DNA of 64,000 nt from Actinoplanes italicus. Its GTDB lineage: Bacteria > Actinomycetota > Actinomycetes > Mycobacteriales > Micromonosporaceae. Positions 16,463 to 23,102 of this stretch are shown here, piece by piece (positions within the stretch are counted from its first letter, which is position 1; each line of letters starts with the position of its first letter). Below the pieces are notes generated by a model that did no database searches, was not told the DNA's origin, and saw nothing but the letters and a program-made list of their open reading frames with translations. A program made the position numbers and the translations under genes. Location of the stretch: NCBI RefSeq assembly GCF_003001815.1, contig NZ_PVMZ01000002.1, positions 186,001 to 250,000 of the forward strand, given 5' to 3'.

Positions 16463-16497
16463 AACGCCTGGACTTCGGTCCAGGCGTTTTTGTGTTT
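16463..16497 (+). terminator. Rho-independent terminator of tRNA-Ala
   Basis: An 11-bp perfect stem (AACGCCTGGAC / GTCCAGGCGTT) with a TTCG loop is followed by ttttgtgttt. Textbook intrinsic terminator. Confidence 0.92.
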
Positions 16498-16544
16498 GAA
16501 ACTCCGCTCGCTTGTCGTTCAGTTTCTGCCCCTGTTCAAATAAA

Positions 16545-17600
16545 ATGAACGGCGTGCAAAACCGAACAGGCGTTGGCTTCGACGAAGTGGAGCGTCGGCT
16601 TGAGCTCGCTCAGGCGCGCCTGCAGGAGTTCGGCGTGAGGCTGTCGAGAGAGCCCGATCACGCCCGGCCGGACAGCGGCGCGGATGCGGTCATCACCCTG
16701 TCGCGGGGCGACGCCAGGAGCGTTTACGCGGTTCAGGTGAAGTCGTCGATGACGCTGACCGCCCTCGCCCACGGCAGATACATGGGGACTGATCCTCTGC
16801 TGGTGATCGGGGACCGGATCACTCGCCGGAGCGCCGAGGCCTTCCGTGAGGCGAACATCCAGTTCGTCGATGCGGCAGGCAATGCTTTCGTCGCCTTCGA
16901 TGGCGTGTTCGTCGATGTGCGCGGCCGTGTCGATCCGGTCGCGCACGACCGTGATAACCGATCCCTGGTCGCCGGCGTGCAGGAGCCGAACCTCTTCAGC
17001 CGGAGCCGCGCCCAGGTGATCATGGCGCTTCTCGCCTGGCCGGAGCTCATCGGCGGGCAGCGCCGGGAGATCGCCGCCGTTGCGGGAACCTCCCTGGGAC
17101 AGACGCACGATGTGCTCAAGCACCTGACTGCCGCGGGTTACCTGTCGGGGAGTTCGAAGAAGCCGGCCCGATTCGGCGAGTTGCTCGACCTGTGGACCGC
17201 CGCCTACTCGACCGGCCTCGGTCCGCGCCTTCACCTCGCCCGGTTCTCCGGTGATCCCGGTCGGCCGATGACGACGGAGCAGCCCGCCTATCTGAGTGGT
17301 GAGTCGGCCGACGGTGTCGACATCGCTCGTCCGGCGACGTTGACCGTCTACCTGAGCTCCTGGGATCCGAAACTCGCGATCGTCAATCGCTGGAGCACGA
17401 ACCCGGATCGGGTGCCCAACGTCTTCGTTCGCCGGAAGTTCTGGGTTTCGCCGCGCCCGTCCGACGAGGACGTTACGGCGGGGCCGCAGAACGCGCCCTG
17501 GCCATTGATCTACGCCGACCTGATGGCGGCCGGAGATCCCCGTCTCACCGAGGTGGCCAAGACATGGAGGGCCCGATTTGCTCGACCTGACTGGAGTTGA
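16545..17600 (+). CDS. AbiEi-family antitoxin (type IV TA system)
   Basis: A 351-residue protein. The N-terminal half resembles a degenerate PD-(D/E)XK fold (GADAVITL, then YAVQVKSS, where the usual Glu is Gln) and ends with the family phrase FVDAAGNAFVAF. A winged helix follows (about 160-215: REIAAVAGTSLGQTHDVLKH). This layout is found in proteins annotated as AbiEi antitoxins, which repress their own operon and counteract the partner toxin. ATG 16545 is preferred; 16512 would add 11 unlikely residues and sits near the tRNA terminator. Its end overlaps the next gene by 23 bases. Confidence 0.78.
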   Translation: MNGVQNRTGVGFDEVERRLELAQARLQEFGVRLSREPDHARPDSGADAVITLSRGDARSVYAVQVKSSMTLTALAHGRYMGTDPLLVIGDRITRRSAEAFREANIQFVDAAGNAFVAFDGVFVDVRGRVDPVAHDRDNRSLVAGVQEPNLFSRSRAQVIMALLAWPELIGGQRREIAAVAGTSLGQTHDVLKHLTAAGYLSGSSKKPARFGELLDLWTAAYSTGLGPRLHLARFSGDPGRPMTTEQPAYLSGESADGVDIARPATLTVYLSSWDPKLAIVNRWSTNPDRVPNVFVRRKFWVSPRPSDEDVTAGPQNAPWPLIYADLMAAGDPRLTEVAKTWRARFARPDWS

Positions 17601-18432
17601 TCCGACGTTCCTCGACGTGGTCGACAGGGTGACGACGGAGCTTATGGCGAAGTCGGAGCGGCTGAAATCCGGCGAGGTTTTGCTGGTGGGAGCCCACTGC
17701 CGCGACATCCTGCAGAGCGCCTTCGGGTTCGAGTTCCCCCTGCGGGTCACGTCCGACATCGACCTCGGGCTTGCGGTCGCAAACTGGGCGGCCTACGACG
17801 AGCTGGTCACGAAGCTTCGACCGGCCGGTAACACCGGCATCCGGTTCCAGGTCGGGCAGACGATCGCTGATCTGATGCCCTTCGGTTCGGTGGAGGACCC
17901 ACCCGGCACGGTGGCGCCCACAACCCGCCGCGCGCCGATCAGTGTGTGGGGCTTCACCGAGGTCTTCGCGGCCGCCCTTGAGTTGCGGCTGCCGAACGCG
18001 GGAACCATCCGAATGCCGACCGCCGCCGGCTACGCCGCACTGAAGCTGGCAGCCTGGCTTGATCGCAGCGCATACGGCGAGTACAAGGACGCATCCGATA
18101 TCGCTACGGTCGTCTACTGGTATTCCAGGTCGCCCGCTGTGGCGACCCGTCTCTACGAGACCGTGCAGGGCCAGGAGCTACTGGTCGAGGAAGACCTGGA
18201 CGACTCCGCGACGGCGGCCCGCCTTCTCGGCGTGGACATCGCCGACCTCATCGGCGCCGAGCGGCTGTCCGAGATCGTCGAGCGCTGGCCCGCCTCGCCC
18301 AGAGGGCTGTTGATTCACCACATGAACGTGACGAACGCGGCGGACTGGCCGGATTCGCCGGAACGGCGGCAGGTGTTGCTCCGGGCTGTCGAGCGCGGCT
18401 TGCGGCTCGGCCCTGAGGCGGCGGCCTGGTGA
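17578..18432 (+). CDS. AbiEii/AbiGii-type nucleotidyltransferase toxin
   Basis: A 284-residue nucleotidyltransferase-like protein. The polymerase-beta-type active site is visible as VGAHCRDIL followed by TSDIDLGLAV (the D-x-D pair), with a further Asp in IADLMPFG. A KLAAWLDR...KDASDIATV segment is typical of this toxin class. AbiEii-type toxins transfer nucleotides to targets such as tRNA and arrest growth, giving phage abortive infection. The apparent start is a TTG inside the 3' end of the antitoxin gene, implying coupling; no ATG or GTG fits better. Activity against phage is inferred. Confidence 0.75.
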   Translation: MLDLTGVDPTFLDVVDRVTTELMAKSERLKSGEVLLVGAHCRDILQSAFGFEFPLRVTSDIDLGLAVANWAAYDELVTKLRPAGNTGIRFQVGQTIADLMPFGSVEDPPGTVAPTTRRAPISVWGFTEVFAAALELRLPNAGTIRMPTAAGYAALKLAAWLDRSAYGEYKDASDIATVVYWYSRSPAVATRLYETVQGQELLVEEDLDDSATAARLLGVDIADLIGAERLSEIVERWPASPRGLLIHHMNVTNAADWPDSPERRQVLLRAVERGLRLGPEAAAW

Positions 18433-18603
18433 AGCCGGATCGGCACGGTGACGGCGGAGCAGAACCCGCGGACCTGCACGCCCGGTCGTGGCTACAGCGC
18501 CATCGATCTGCGGGTGGACACGGACAGTTCGGGGCACGCGGTGGACGTGTCGTCGATCGGGGACGCCAACGGTGCGGTCGCCTTTGCGATCCTGCGCCGG
18601 TGA
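18433..18603 (+). pseudogene. Orphan C-terminal gene fragment behind AbiEii
   Basis: In the same frame as AbiEii and directly after its stop, 56 further codons remain open to TGA 18601-18603. The end reads GYSAIDLRVDTDSSGHAVDV, then SSIGDANGAVAFAILRR, which looks like the tail of a folded protein rather than random translation. A GTG at 18448 could start a 51-residue peptide but has no ribosome site. I interpret it as the remnant of a gene cut by arrival of the AbiE pair or by deletion. Parent unknown. Confidence 0.4.
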
Positions 18604-18609
18604 ACGGGA

Positions 18610-18641
18610 ACGGCCCCCGCCCCTGCAGGGGCGGGGGCCGT
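18610..18641. terminator. Bidirectional terminator hairpin
   Basis: A perfect 14-bp stem (acggcccccgcccc and its complement) with a TGCA loop forms a 32-bp palindrome between the AbiE locus and the convergent NlpC/P60 gene. There is no long T-run, but strength and position suit a two-way terminator. Confidence 0.75.
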
Positions 18642-18652
18642 GTCGAGAGTTC

Positions 18653-20578
18653 TTACCAGTTGCCGAGCACGAGGCGGCCGGCCACGTTGTTCAGGTTGTA
18701 CGAGCCGCTGTTGTACCAGACCCGGGCGGCGTAGTTGCCGTTGCGCCAGACGTAGTAGGAGAAGGTGCCGTCGGCCTGCTGGTACGCCATGACGATGTCG
18801 TCCTTGCCGTCGCCGTCGACGTCGGCGGCCGCCATCCGGTTGCCGACGTTGCTGAGGCGGAACGAGCCGGAGTCGTAGTCGCTGGTGCGGTTGAACGAGT
18901 CGCCGTCGGAGAGCCAGCGGTACGTCCGCATGGTGCCGTCGCCCTGGTCGTACGCCATCGCGGGTTCGGCTTTGCCGTCGCCGTTGAAGTCGCCGAGCAC
19001 CAGTCGGCCGGCCACCCTGGCGAAGTTGTACGAGCCGCTGTCGTACCAGACGCTGGCGGCGGAGTTGCCGTTGCGCCACACGTAGTAGGAGAACGTGCCG
19101 TCCGGCTGCTGGTACGCCATGACGATGTCGTCCTTGCCGTCGCCGTTGACGTCGCCGGAGGCCATGCGATCGCCGACGTTGCTCAGCTGGAAGGAGCCGG
19201 AGTCGTAGTCGCTGGTGCGGTTGAACGAGTTGCCGTCGGAGAGCCAGCGGTAGATGCGCATGGTGCCGTCGCCCTGGTCGTACGCCATGGCGGGTTCGGC
19301 CTTCTTGTCGCCGTTGAAGTCGCCGAGCACGAGGCGGCCGCCGACCCGGCCGAGGCCGAAGGATCCGCTGGTGTACCAGACGCTGGCGGCGGAGTTGCCG
19401 TTGCGCCACACGTAGAACGAGAAGGTGCCGTCGGCCTGCTGGTAGGCCATGACCACGTCGTCCTTGCCGTCGCCGTTGACGTCGCCGGAGGCCATCCGGT
19501 CGCCGACGTTGCTGAGGCGGAAGGAGCCGGAGTCGTAGTCGCTGGTGCGGTTGAACGAGTTGCCGTCGGAGAGCCAGCGGTAGATGCGCATGGTGCCGTC
19601 GCCCTGGTCGTACGCCATCGCCGGCTCGGAGCCGGTTGCCGGCTTCGGCGGGGCCGGCTGCGTGGGGGAGGCCGCGATCTTCGTGTACCGCCGCGCCACG
19701 TAGCTGGTGGCCCGGTGGCTGTCGATGGTGCCGGAGTCGATCGACGCCGTCCGGATCTTCACCGGGGTCGACCCGAAGGTGTAGTAGGTGAAGTGCCGGC
19801 GGTCTGTCTTCCAGCTCTTGAAGAGGACCACGTGCTTCGCGGCGATGTTGAGGATGTCGCCGGGCTGCAGGTCCGACTTGCTGATCTGGTTCGAATAGTT
19901 GTGCAGTGTCCGCGTGCTGGGGTCGGCGTTGAGGTGCCAGGCCATACCCACGTAGCCGGAGCAGTCGCGCCGGTACTTGCGGGTGTGTGTGGGGTCCCAC
20001 GCGAACGCCTTCTGGCTGTACGGGCCGGGCTGGTTGTCGACCCAGCCCTGGGCGCGCCGCATGATCTCGGCCCGGGTGATCGGCCCGCCGACCGAGGAGG
20101 CCGCGAGTGCGGAGACCTTGCCGCTGTCGGAACTCTGGGTGGCTGCGGGTTCCTCGTCCTCCCCCGGATCGTCGTCGGGGAGGTCTTCGCCCGGGTCGTT
20201 GATCTGGCAGCCTTCGAGCTGTGCCGCGAGGTCGGTGGGCACGGTCTCGTCGCAGACTCCGCCGGAGCCGACGTTGAGCGGCTTCCAGCGCAGCGCGGCG
20301 TCCTCGTAGCGGAACAGCACGAACGACGCGTCGTACTCGCCTTCCGCCGGAACGACTGCGGTGACCCAGGGCAGGGCGCAACTCACGCTCTCCAGTACGG
20401 CCGGATTGCCGGCCGCCTCGTCGAGGAGCGGATCGGCCCGTAGGTCGGTGAGCAGGGTGCCCGCGGTGGGGCACCCCGGAGCCGCCGCGGCCGCCTGGGC
20501 CGGGATCCCGCCCGGAATCGTGAGGGCACCCGCCAACGCGAGCGCCGTCATGAGCGTGAGTCTGTTTGTCTTGAGCAT
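18653..20578 (-). CDS. Secreted NlpC/P60-like protein with three FG-GAP/VCBS-type repeats
   Basis: A 641-residue exported protein with a signal peptide (about 1-30, cleavage after AQA). Residues about 165-300 are NlpC/P60-like: DCSGYVGMAW with nucleophile Cys206, and HVVLF with His249, suggesting a peptidoglycan endopeptidase or amidase. Residues 318-427, 428-537 and 538-641 are three near-identical 110-residue repeats. Each holds two FG-GAP/VCBS half-units with Ca-binding loops such as DVNGDGKDD, probably a small beta-propeller-like binding module. Two Cys pairs near the N-terminus may form disulfides. RBS GGGGAGG precedes ATG 20578. Substrate and repeat ligand are unknown. Confidence 0.85.
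   Translation of the reverse strand: MLKTNRLTLMTALALAGALTIPGGIPAQAAAAAPGCPTAGTLLTDLRADPLLDEAAGNPAVLESVSCALPWVTAVVPAEGEYDASFVLFRYEDAALRWKPLNVGSGGVCDETVPTDLAAQLEGCQINDPGEDLPDDDPGEDEEPAATQSSDSGKVSALAASSVGGPITRAEIMRRAQGWVDNQPGPYSQKAFAWDPTHTRKYRRDCSGYVGMAWHLNADPSTRTLHNYSNQISKSDLQPGDILNIAAKHVVLFKSWKTDRRHFTYYTFGSTPVKIRTASIDSGTIDSHRATSYVARRYTKIAASPTQPAPPKPATGSEPAMAYDQGDGTMRIYRWLSDGNSFNRTSDYDSGSFRLSNVGDRMASGDVNGDGKDDVVMAYQQADGTFSFYVWRNGNSAASVWYTSGSFGLGRVGGRLVLGDFNGDKKAEPAMAYDQGDGTMRIYRWLSDGNSFNRTSDYDSGSFQLSNVGDRMASGDVNGDGKDDIVMAYQQPDGTFSYYVWRNGNSAASVWYDSGSYNFARVAGRLVLGDFNGDGKAEPAMAYDQGDGTMRTYRWLSDGDSFNRTSDYDSGSFRLSNVGNRMAAADVDGDGKDDIVMAYQQADGTFSYYVWRNGNYAARVWYNSGSYNLNNVAGRLVLGNW
18660..19640. repeat. 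330-bp coding tandem repeat, three copies
   Basis: The DNA encoding the three 110-residue modules is nearly identical between copies; for example the gccgttgaagtcgccgagca phrase recurs every 330 bp. The low divergence, also at silent positions, points to recent duplication or gene conversion. Confidence 0.88.
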
Positions 20579-20718
20579 GGCCGTCCTCCCCGTTAATCGA
20601 TCAATGTCGATCTGCGAACGCGGACGCCGCCCCGGATCGGATCGATCTGTGGCTGCGTCAGGTGGAGGTTATGTAGCGGGGTGAATCCCGTGCGCGTCCA
20701 GAATCAAGAATTCGATGG

Positions 20719-21174
20719 TCAGCCGAGCGCGCGGACGGCCACGGTCTCGCCGTCGACGACCTCGCCGGTGGGGCGGAAGCCGAGCTTGGCGTAGAACGCG
20801 GCCGGGCCACCCTCGCGTGCGTGGTAGGTGACGTACGCCTCGGTGCCACCGCGGGCGCGGATCTCGGCGCAGACGGCCTCGACGGCGAAGGAGCCGTAAC
20901 CGCGGCCCTGCTGTGCGGCGGCGATGTTGAGGCGCCAGAGGCCGGAGCGCCGGTCGGTGTCGTCCGGGTCGGTCCACGGGATGTCGAGGAACGCCATCAC
21001 GAAACCGACGAGCTGGTCGTCGTCGTAGACGAGGCGTGGCCAGGCCTGTTCGCCGTAGACGTACGCCTCGGCCAGGGATTTGACGACGGGTGCGACGAGG
21101 TCGGCCTGATCGGGGCGGACCGACAGCTCCAGGGCCGCCTCGTAGTTGCGTGGATCGATCGTCCGCAGTTCCAT
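20719..21174 (-). CDS. GNAT acetyltransferase, polyamine-type
   Basis: A 151-residue GNAT enzyme. The acetyl-CoA binding region reads LWRLNIAAAQQGRGYGSFAV (about 79-98), with R/Q-x-x-G-x-G as QGRGYG, and AAFYAKLGF near the C-terminus closes the fold. The wording resembles spermidine/diamine acetyltransferases (BltD/PaiA-like), but the substrate is not certain. It has a leaderless-type promoter and is transcribed away from the DUF2199 gene, in the same direction. Confidence 0.82.
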   Translation of the reverse strand: MELRTIDPRNYEAALELSVRPDQADLVAPVVKSLAEAYVYGEQAWPRLVYDDDQLVGFVMAFLDIPWTDPDDTDRRSGLWRLNIAAAQQGRGYGSFAVEAVCAEIRARGGTEAYVTYHAREGGPAAFYAKLGFRPTGEVVDGETVAVRALG

Positions 21175-21187
21175 GGCGGGAAGGTTA
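21172..21187 (-). promoter_or_regulatory. -10 box of the GNAT gene
   Basis: TAACCT on the minus strand (21182-21187) is 7 nt before ATG 21174. It overlaps the stop codon of the upstream DUF2199 gene. Confidence 0.5.
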
Positions 21188-21688
21188 GCGGTGGAGGTGG
21201 AACGAGGCGATCTCCTCCACCCGGGTACGCGTGATGCCGGCGAGCTGTTCCACGGCGAGCGGATGCCCGGTCGGTTCGAGTTCGATGTACGGCAACTGCC
21301 CGACGGCCCTGGTGTGCACGTTGGTCCGCAGGTTGAGCGTCGGAGGGTCGTACCCGGCGATGATGTTGGAAAGCCAGCCGAAGTAGGGCGGTTCCTTCTC
21401 CCGGCCGGGTTGCTCCCACACGTCGACCGCCCTGGTGAAGCTGGGCCGGCTCAGCGAGACCCACATGCTGTAGGTGAAGATGTCACCGGTGTCCCACACC
21501 GGCAGTTCGATCAGGCCGCGGATGAAGAACTGCTCCCCGGATATGACGCACAGGTCGCCGTCGAGCAGGCAACCTTCCTGATCCGCCATCTCCGGCCGCC
21601 AGTAGTCGGGGGCCGGTGCGGCGAAGCTGAGCGGCGGGCCGTCGTGGGTGGCGCCGCACGTTCCGCAGACGAACTGCTCGGTGCTCAT
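21185..21688 (-). CDS. DUF2199-family protein
   Basis: A 167-residue cytosolic protein beginning MSTEQFVCGTCGATHDGPP, with the CXXC pair and the PPLSFAAPAPDYW phrase of DUF2199. Other family positions visible are FFIRGLIELPV, then WVSLS and YPP-type GYDPPTLNL. No activity is known for the family; the CXXC may bind zinc. ATG 21688 follows a -10 box; the longer frame to 21805 runs back over the sensor promoter and is not credible. A GNAT gene follows ten bases downstream. Confidence 0.83.
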   Translation of the reverse strand: MSTEQFVCGTCGATHDGPPLSFAAPAPDYWRPEMADQEGCLLDGDLCVISGEQFFIRGLIELPVWDTGDIFTYSMWVSLSRPSFTRAVDVWEQPGREKEPPYFGWLSNIIAGYDPPTLNLRTNVHTRAVGQLPYIELEPTGHPLAVEQLAGITRTRVEEIASFHLHR

Positions 21689-21702
21689 GGGCGCGAAGCA
21701 TA
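21686..21702 (-). promoter_or_regulatory. -10 box of the DUF2199 gene
   Basis: TATGCT on the minus strand (21697-21702) is 8 nt before ATG 21688. Confidence 0.5.
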
Positions 21703-21805
21703 ACCGCTCGTCAGGAGCCTGCGCTGAGCTGCCAGTTCCGGGAGAAATGCGAGAATTGCTACTTTTGGGTGGTACCTCTGAAGCAAGTCTCGGAGGTGAC
21801 GCCAC

Positions 21806-23050
21806 ATGAAAGCACCACTGCCCGACAACGAGATCGAGCGGCTGGCCGCACTCTACTCACTCGACATCCTCGACAGCCCGCCGGAGAAGGACTTCGACGA
21901 CATCGTCGCGCTCGCCGCCGGCGTGTGCGAGACACCGACGGCAGCAGTCAGCCTGGTCGACGCGGACCGTCAGTGGGCCAAGGCCAGCACGGGGGTGGAG
22001 CTGGCGGAGACTTCGCGGGACGTGTCGTTCTGCGCCCACGCCATCCTCGGCCGCGACCTGATGGTGGTCCCGGACGCCCGCGAGGACGCCCGGTTCGCCG
22101 ACAACCCGCTGGTGACGGCCACGAACGGGATCCGCTTCTACGCGGGGGCGCCGCTGCTCACCACCGACGGATTCGCGCTCGGCACGCTGTGCGTGATGGA
22201 CACCGTGCCACGCCGGCTGGACGTCGAGCAGCAGCAGGCGCTGCGCGCGCTTGCCCGGCAGGTCACCGCCCAGCTGGAACTGCGCCGGTACGCGTTCGCG
22301 CTGGCCAACACCACGGCACGGCTGCAGGAGCTGGAACGCCGCAAGGACGATCTGGCCGGGCTGGTCGGCGGGGAGCTACGGTCGTCGCTGCGGCTGATGT
22401 CGGCGTATCTGGACCGGCTCGGCGACACCGGTTATCACGACATGGAGATGGCCGATCTGGTCGGCCGGGCCACGGCGGCGCACGTGCGTGGGTTCCGTGA
22501 GCTGATCGACCACCTGACCACGATGGCCGACGCCGGGCTGGGCGGGGACAGCCTGCACATGCGGCAGTGCGATCTGACCAGGGTCACCCAGCGGGCGGTG
22601 GAGGCGGTCCGGCCGATCGCTGCCAGCAAGCACATCTGGATCCTCAACCAGGCCGGTGGTCCGTCGCTGCCGATTATCGCCGACCCGGTGCGCCTCGAAC
22701 AGGTGCTGACGCACCTGCTCTTCGCGGCGGTGAAATACACACCGGAGGGCGGCCGGGTCCGGGTGGGTACGGAGATGGAGTCGGGCCCGACGGTACGGCT
22801 CGACGACATGGACCTGCCCGACGGAATGCGCCCCGACCTGTTCCCGCATCTGTACTACGGCGCCATCGCGAACCCGGCGGACGTTCCGGGACCGGACCGT
22901 GGGCTGGCGGTGGCGAAACGGATCCTCGACGCGCACCACGCCACGGTGGCGCTGTCCGACCGCCCGGGGGACGGCACCTCGCTGCACGTCGTCTTCCCGT
23001 ACGCGGAGATGTCGCCGTCCGAGCTGATCCGGGACCTGGCGGTCGCCTGA
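21806..23050 (+). CDS. GAF-domain histidine-kinase-like protein lacking the H-box histidine
   Basis: A 414-residue soluble protein. Residues about 8-160 are a GAF domain (DSPPEKDFDDIVALAAGVCETP, cited as the family opening in two parts). A helical dimerisation region and an ATPase-like domain (about 255-400) follow. The H-box, normally SHELR, reads GGELRSS (188-194), so the phosphoacceptor His is absent. The N-box reads LLFAAVKYTP (304-313) without the Mg-binding Asn, and the G1 box is degraded to DDMDLPDG. It probably cannot autophosphorylate and may act as an allosteric partner or light/redox sensor. RBS ggaggtga precedes the ATG. Confidence 0.82.
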   Translation: MKAPLPDNEIERLAALYSLDILDSPPEKDFDDIVALAAGVCETPTAAVSLVDADRQWAKASTGVELAETSRDVSFCAHAILGRDLMVVPDAREDARFADNPLVTATNGIRFYAGAPLLTTDGFALGTLCVMDTVPRRLDVEQQQALRALARQVTAQLELRRYAFALANTTARLQELERRKDDLAGLVGGELRSSLRLMSAYLDRLGDTGYHDMEMADLVGRATAAHVRGFRELIDHLTTMADAGLGGDSLHMRQCDLTRVTQRAVEAVRPIAASKHIWILNQAGGPSLPIIADPVRLEQVLTHLLFAAVKYTPEGGRVRVGTEMESGPTVRLDDMDLPDGMRPDLFPHLYYGAIANPADVPGPDRGLAVAKRILDAHHATVALSDRPGDGTSLHVVFPYAEMSPSELIRDLAVA

Positions 23051-23059
23051 ACCGCGGAA

Positions 23060-23096
23060 CCCGCCCCCGATCGGCTGCAGTTCGATCGGGGGCGGG
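23060..23096. terminator. Bidirectional terminator hairpin
   Basis: A perfect 14-bp stem (CCCGCCCCCGATCG / CGATCGGGGGCGGG) with a 9-nt loop fills the gap between the convergent sensor and deacetylase-GT2 genes. Confidence 0.78.
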
Positions 23097-23102
23097 CCGG
23101 CC

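Noticed and set aside
18488..20443. A 651-codon plus-strand frame opposite the NlpC/P60 gene
   Set aside because: It is the mirror of the repeated minus-strand gene; high GC keeps the antisense frame open. The minus strand has the signal peptide, catalytic motifs and Ca-binding loops.
20579..20718. Cyclic di-AMP (ydaO-type) riboswitch upstream of the secreted NlpC/P60 gene
   Set aside because: Such riboswitches often precede wall-hydrolase genes, and a ggggtgaatccc phrase occurs at 20680-20692, but it is on the strand opposite to the gene and the rest of the motif is missing.
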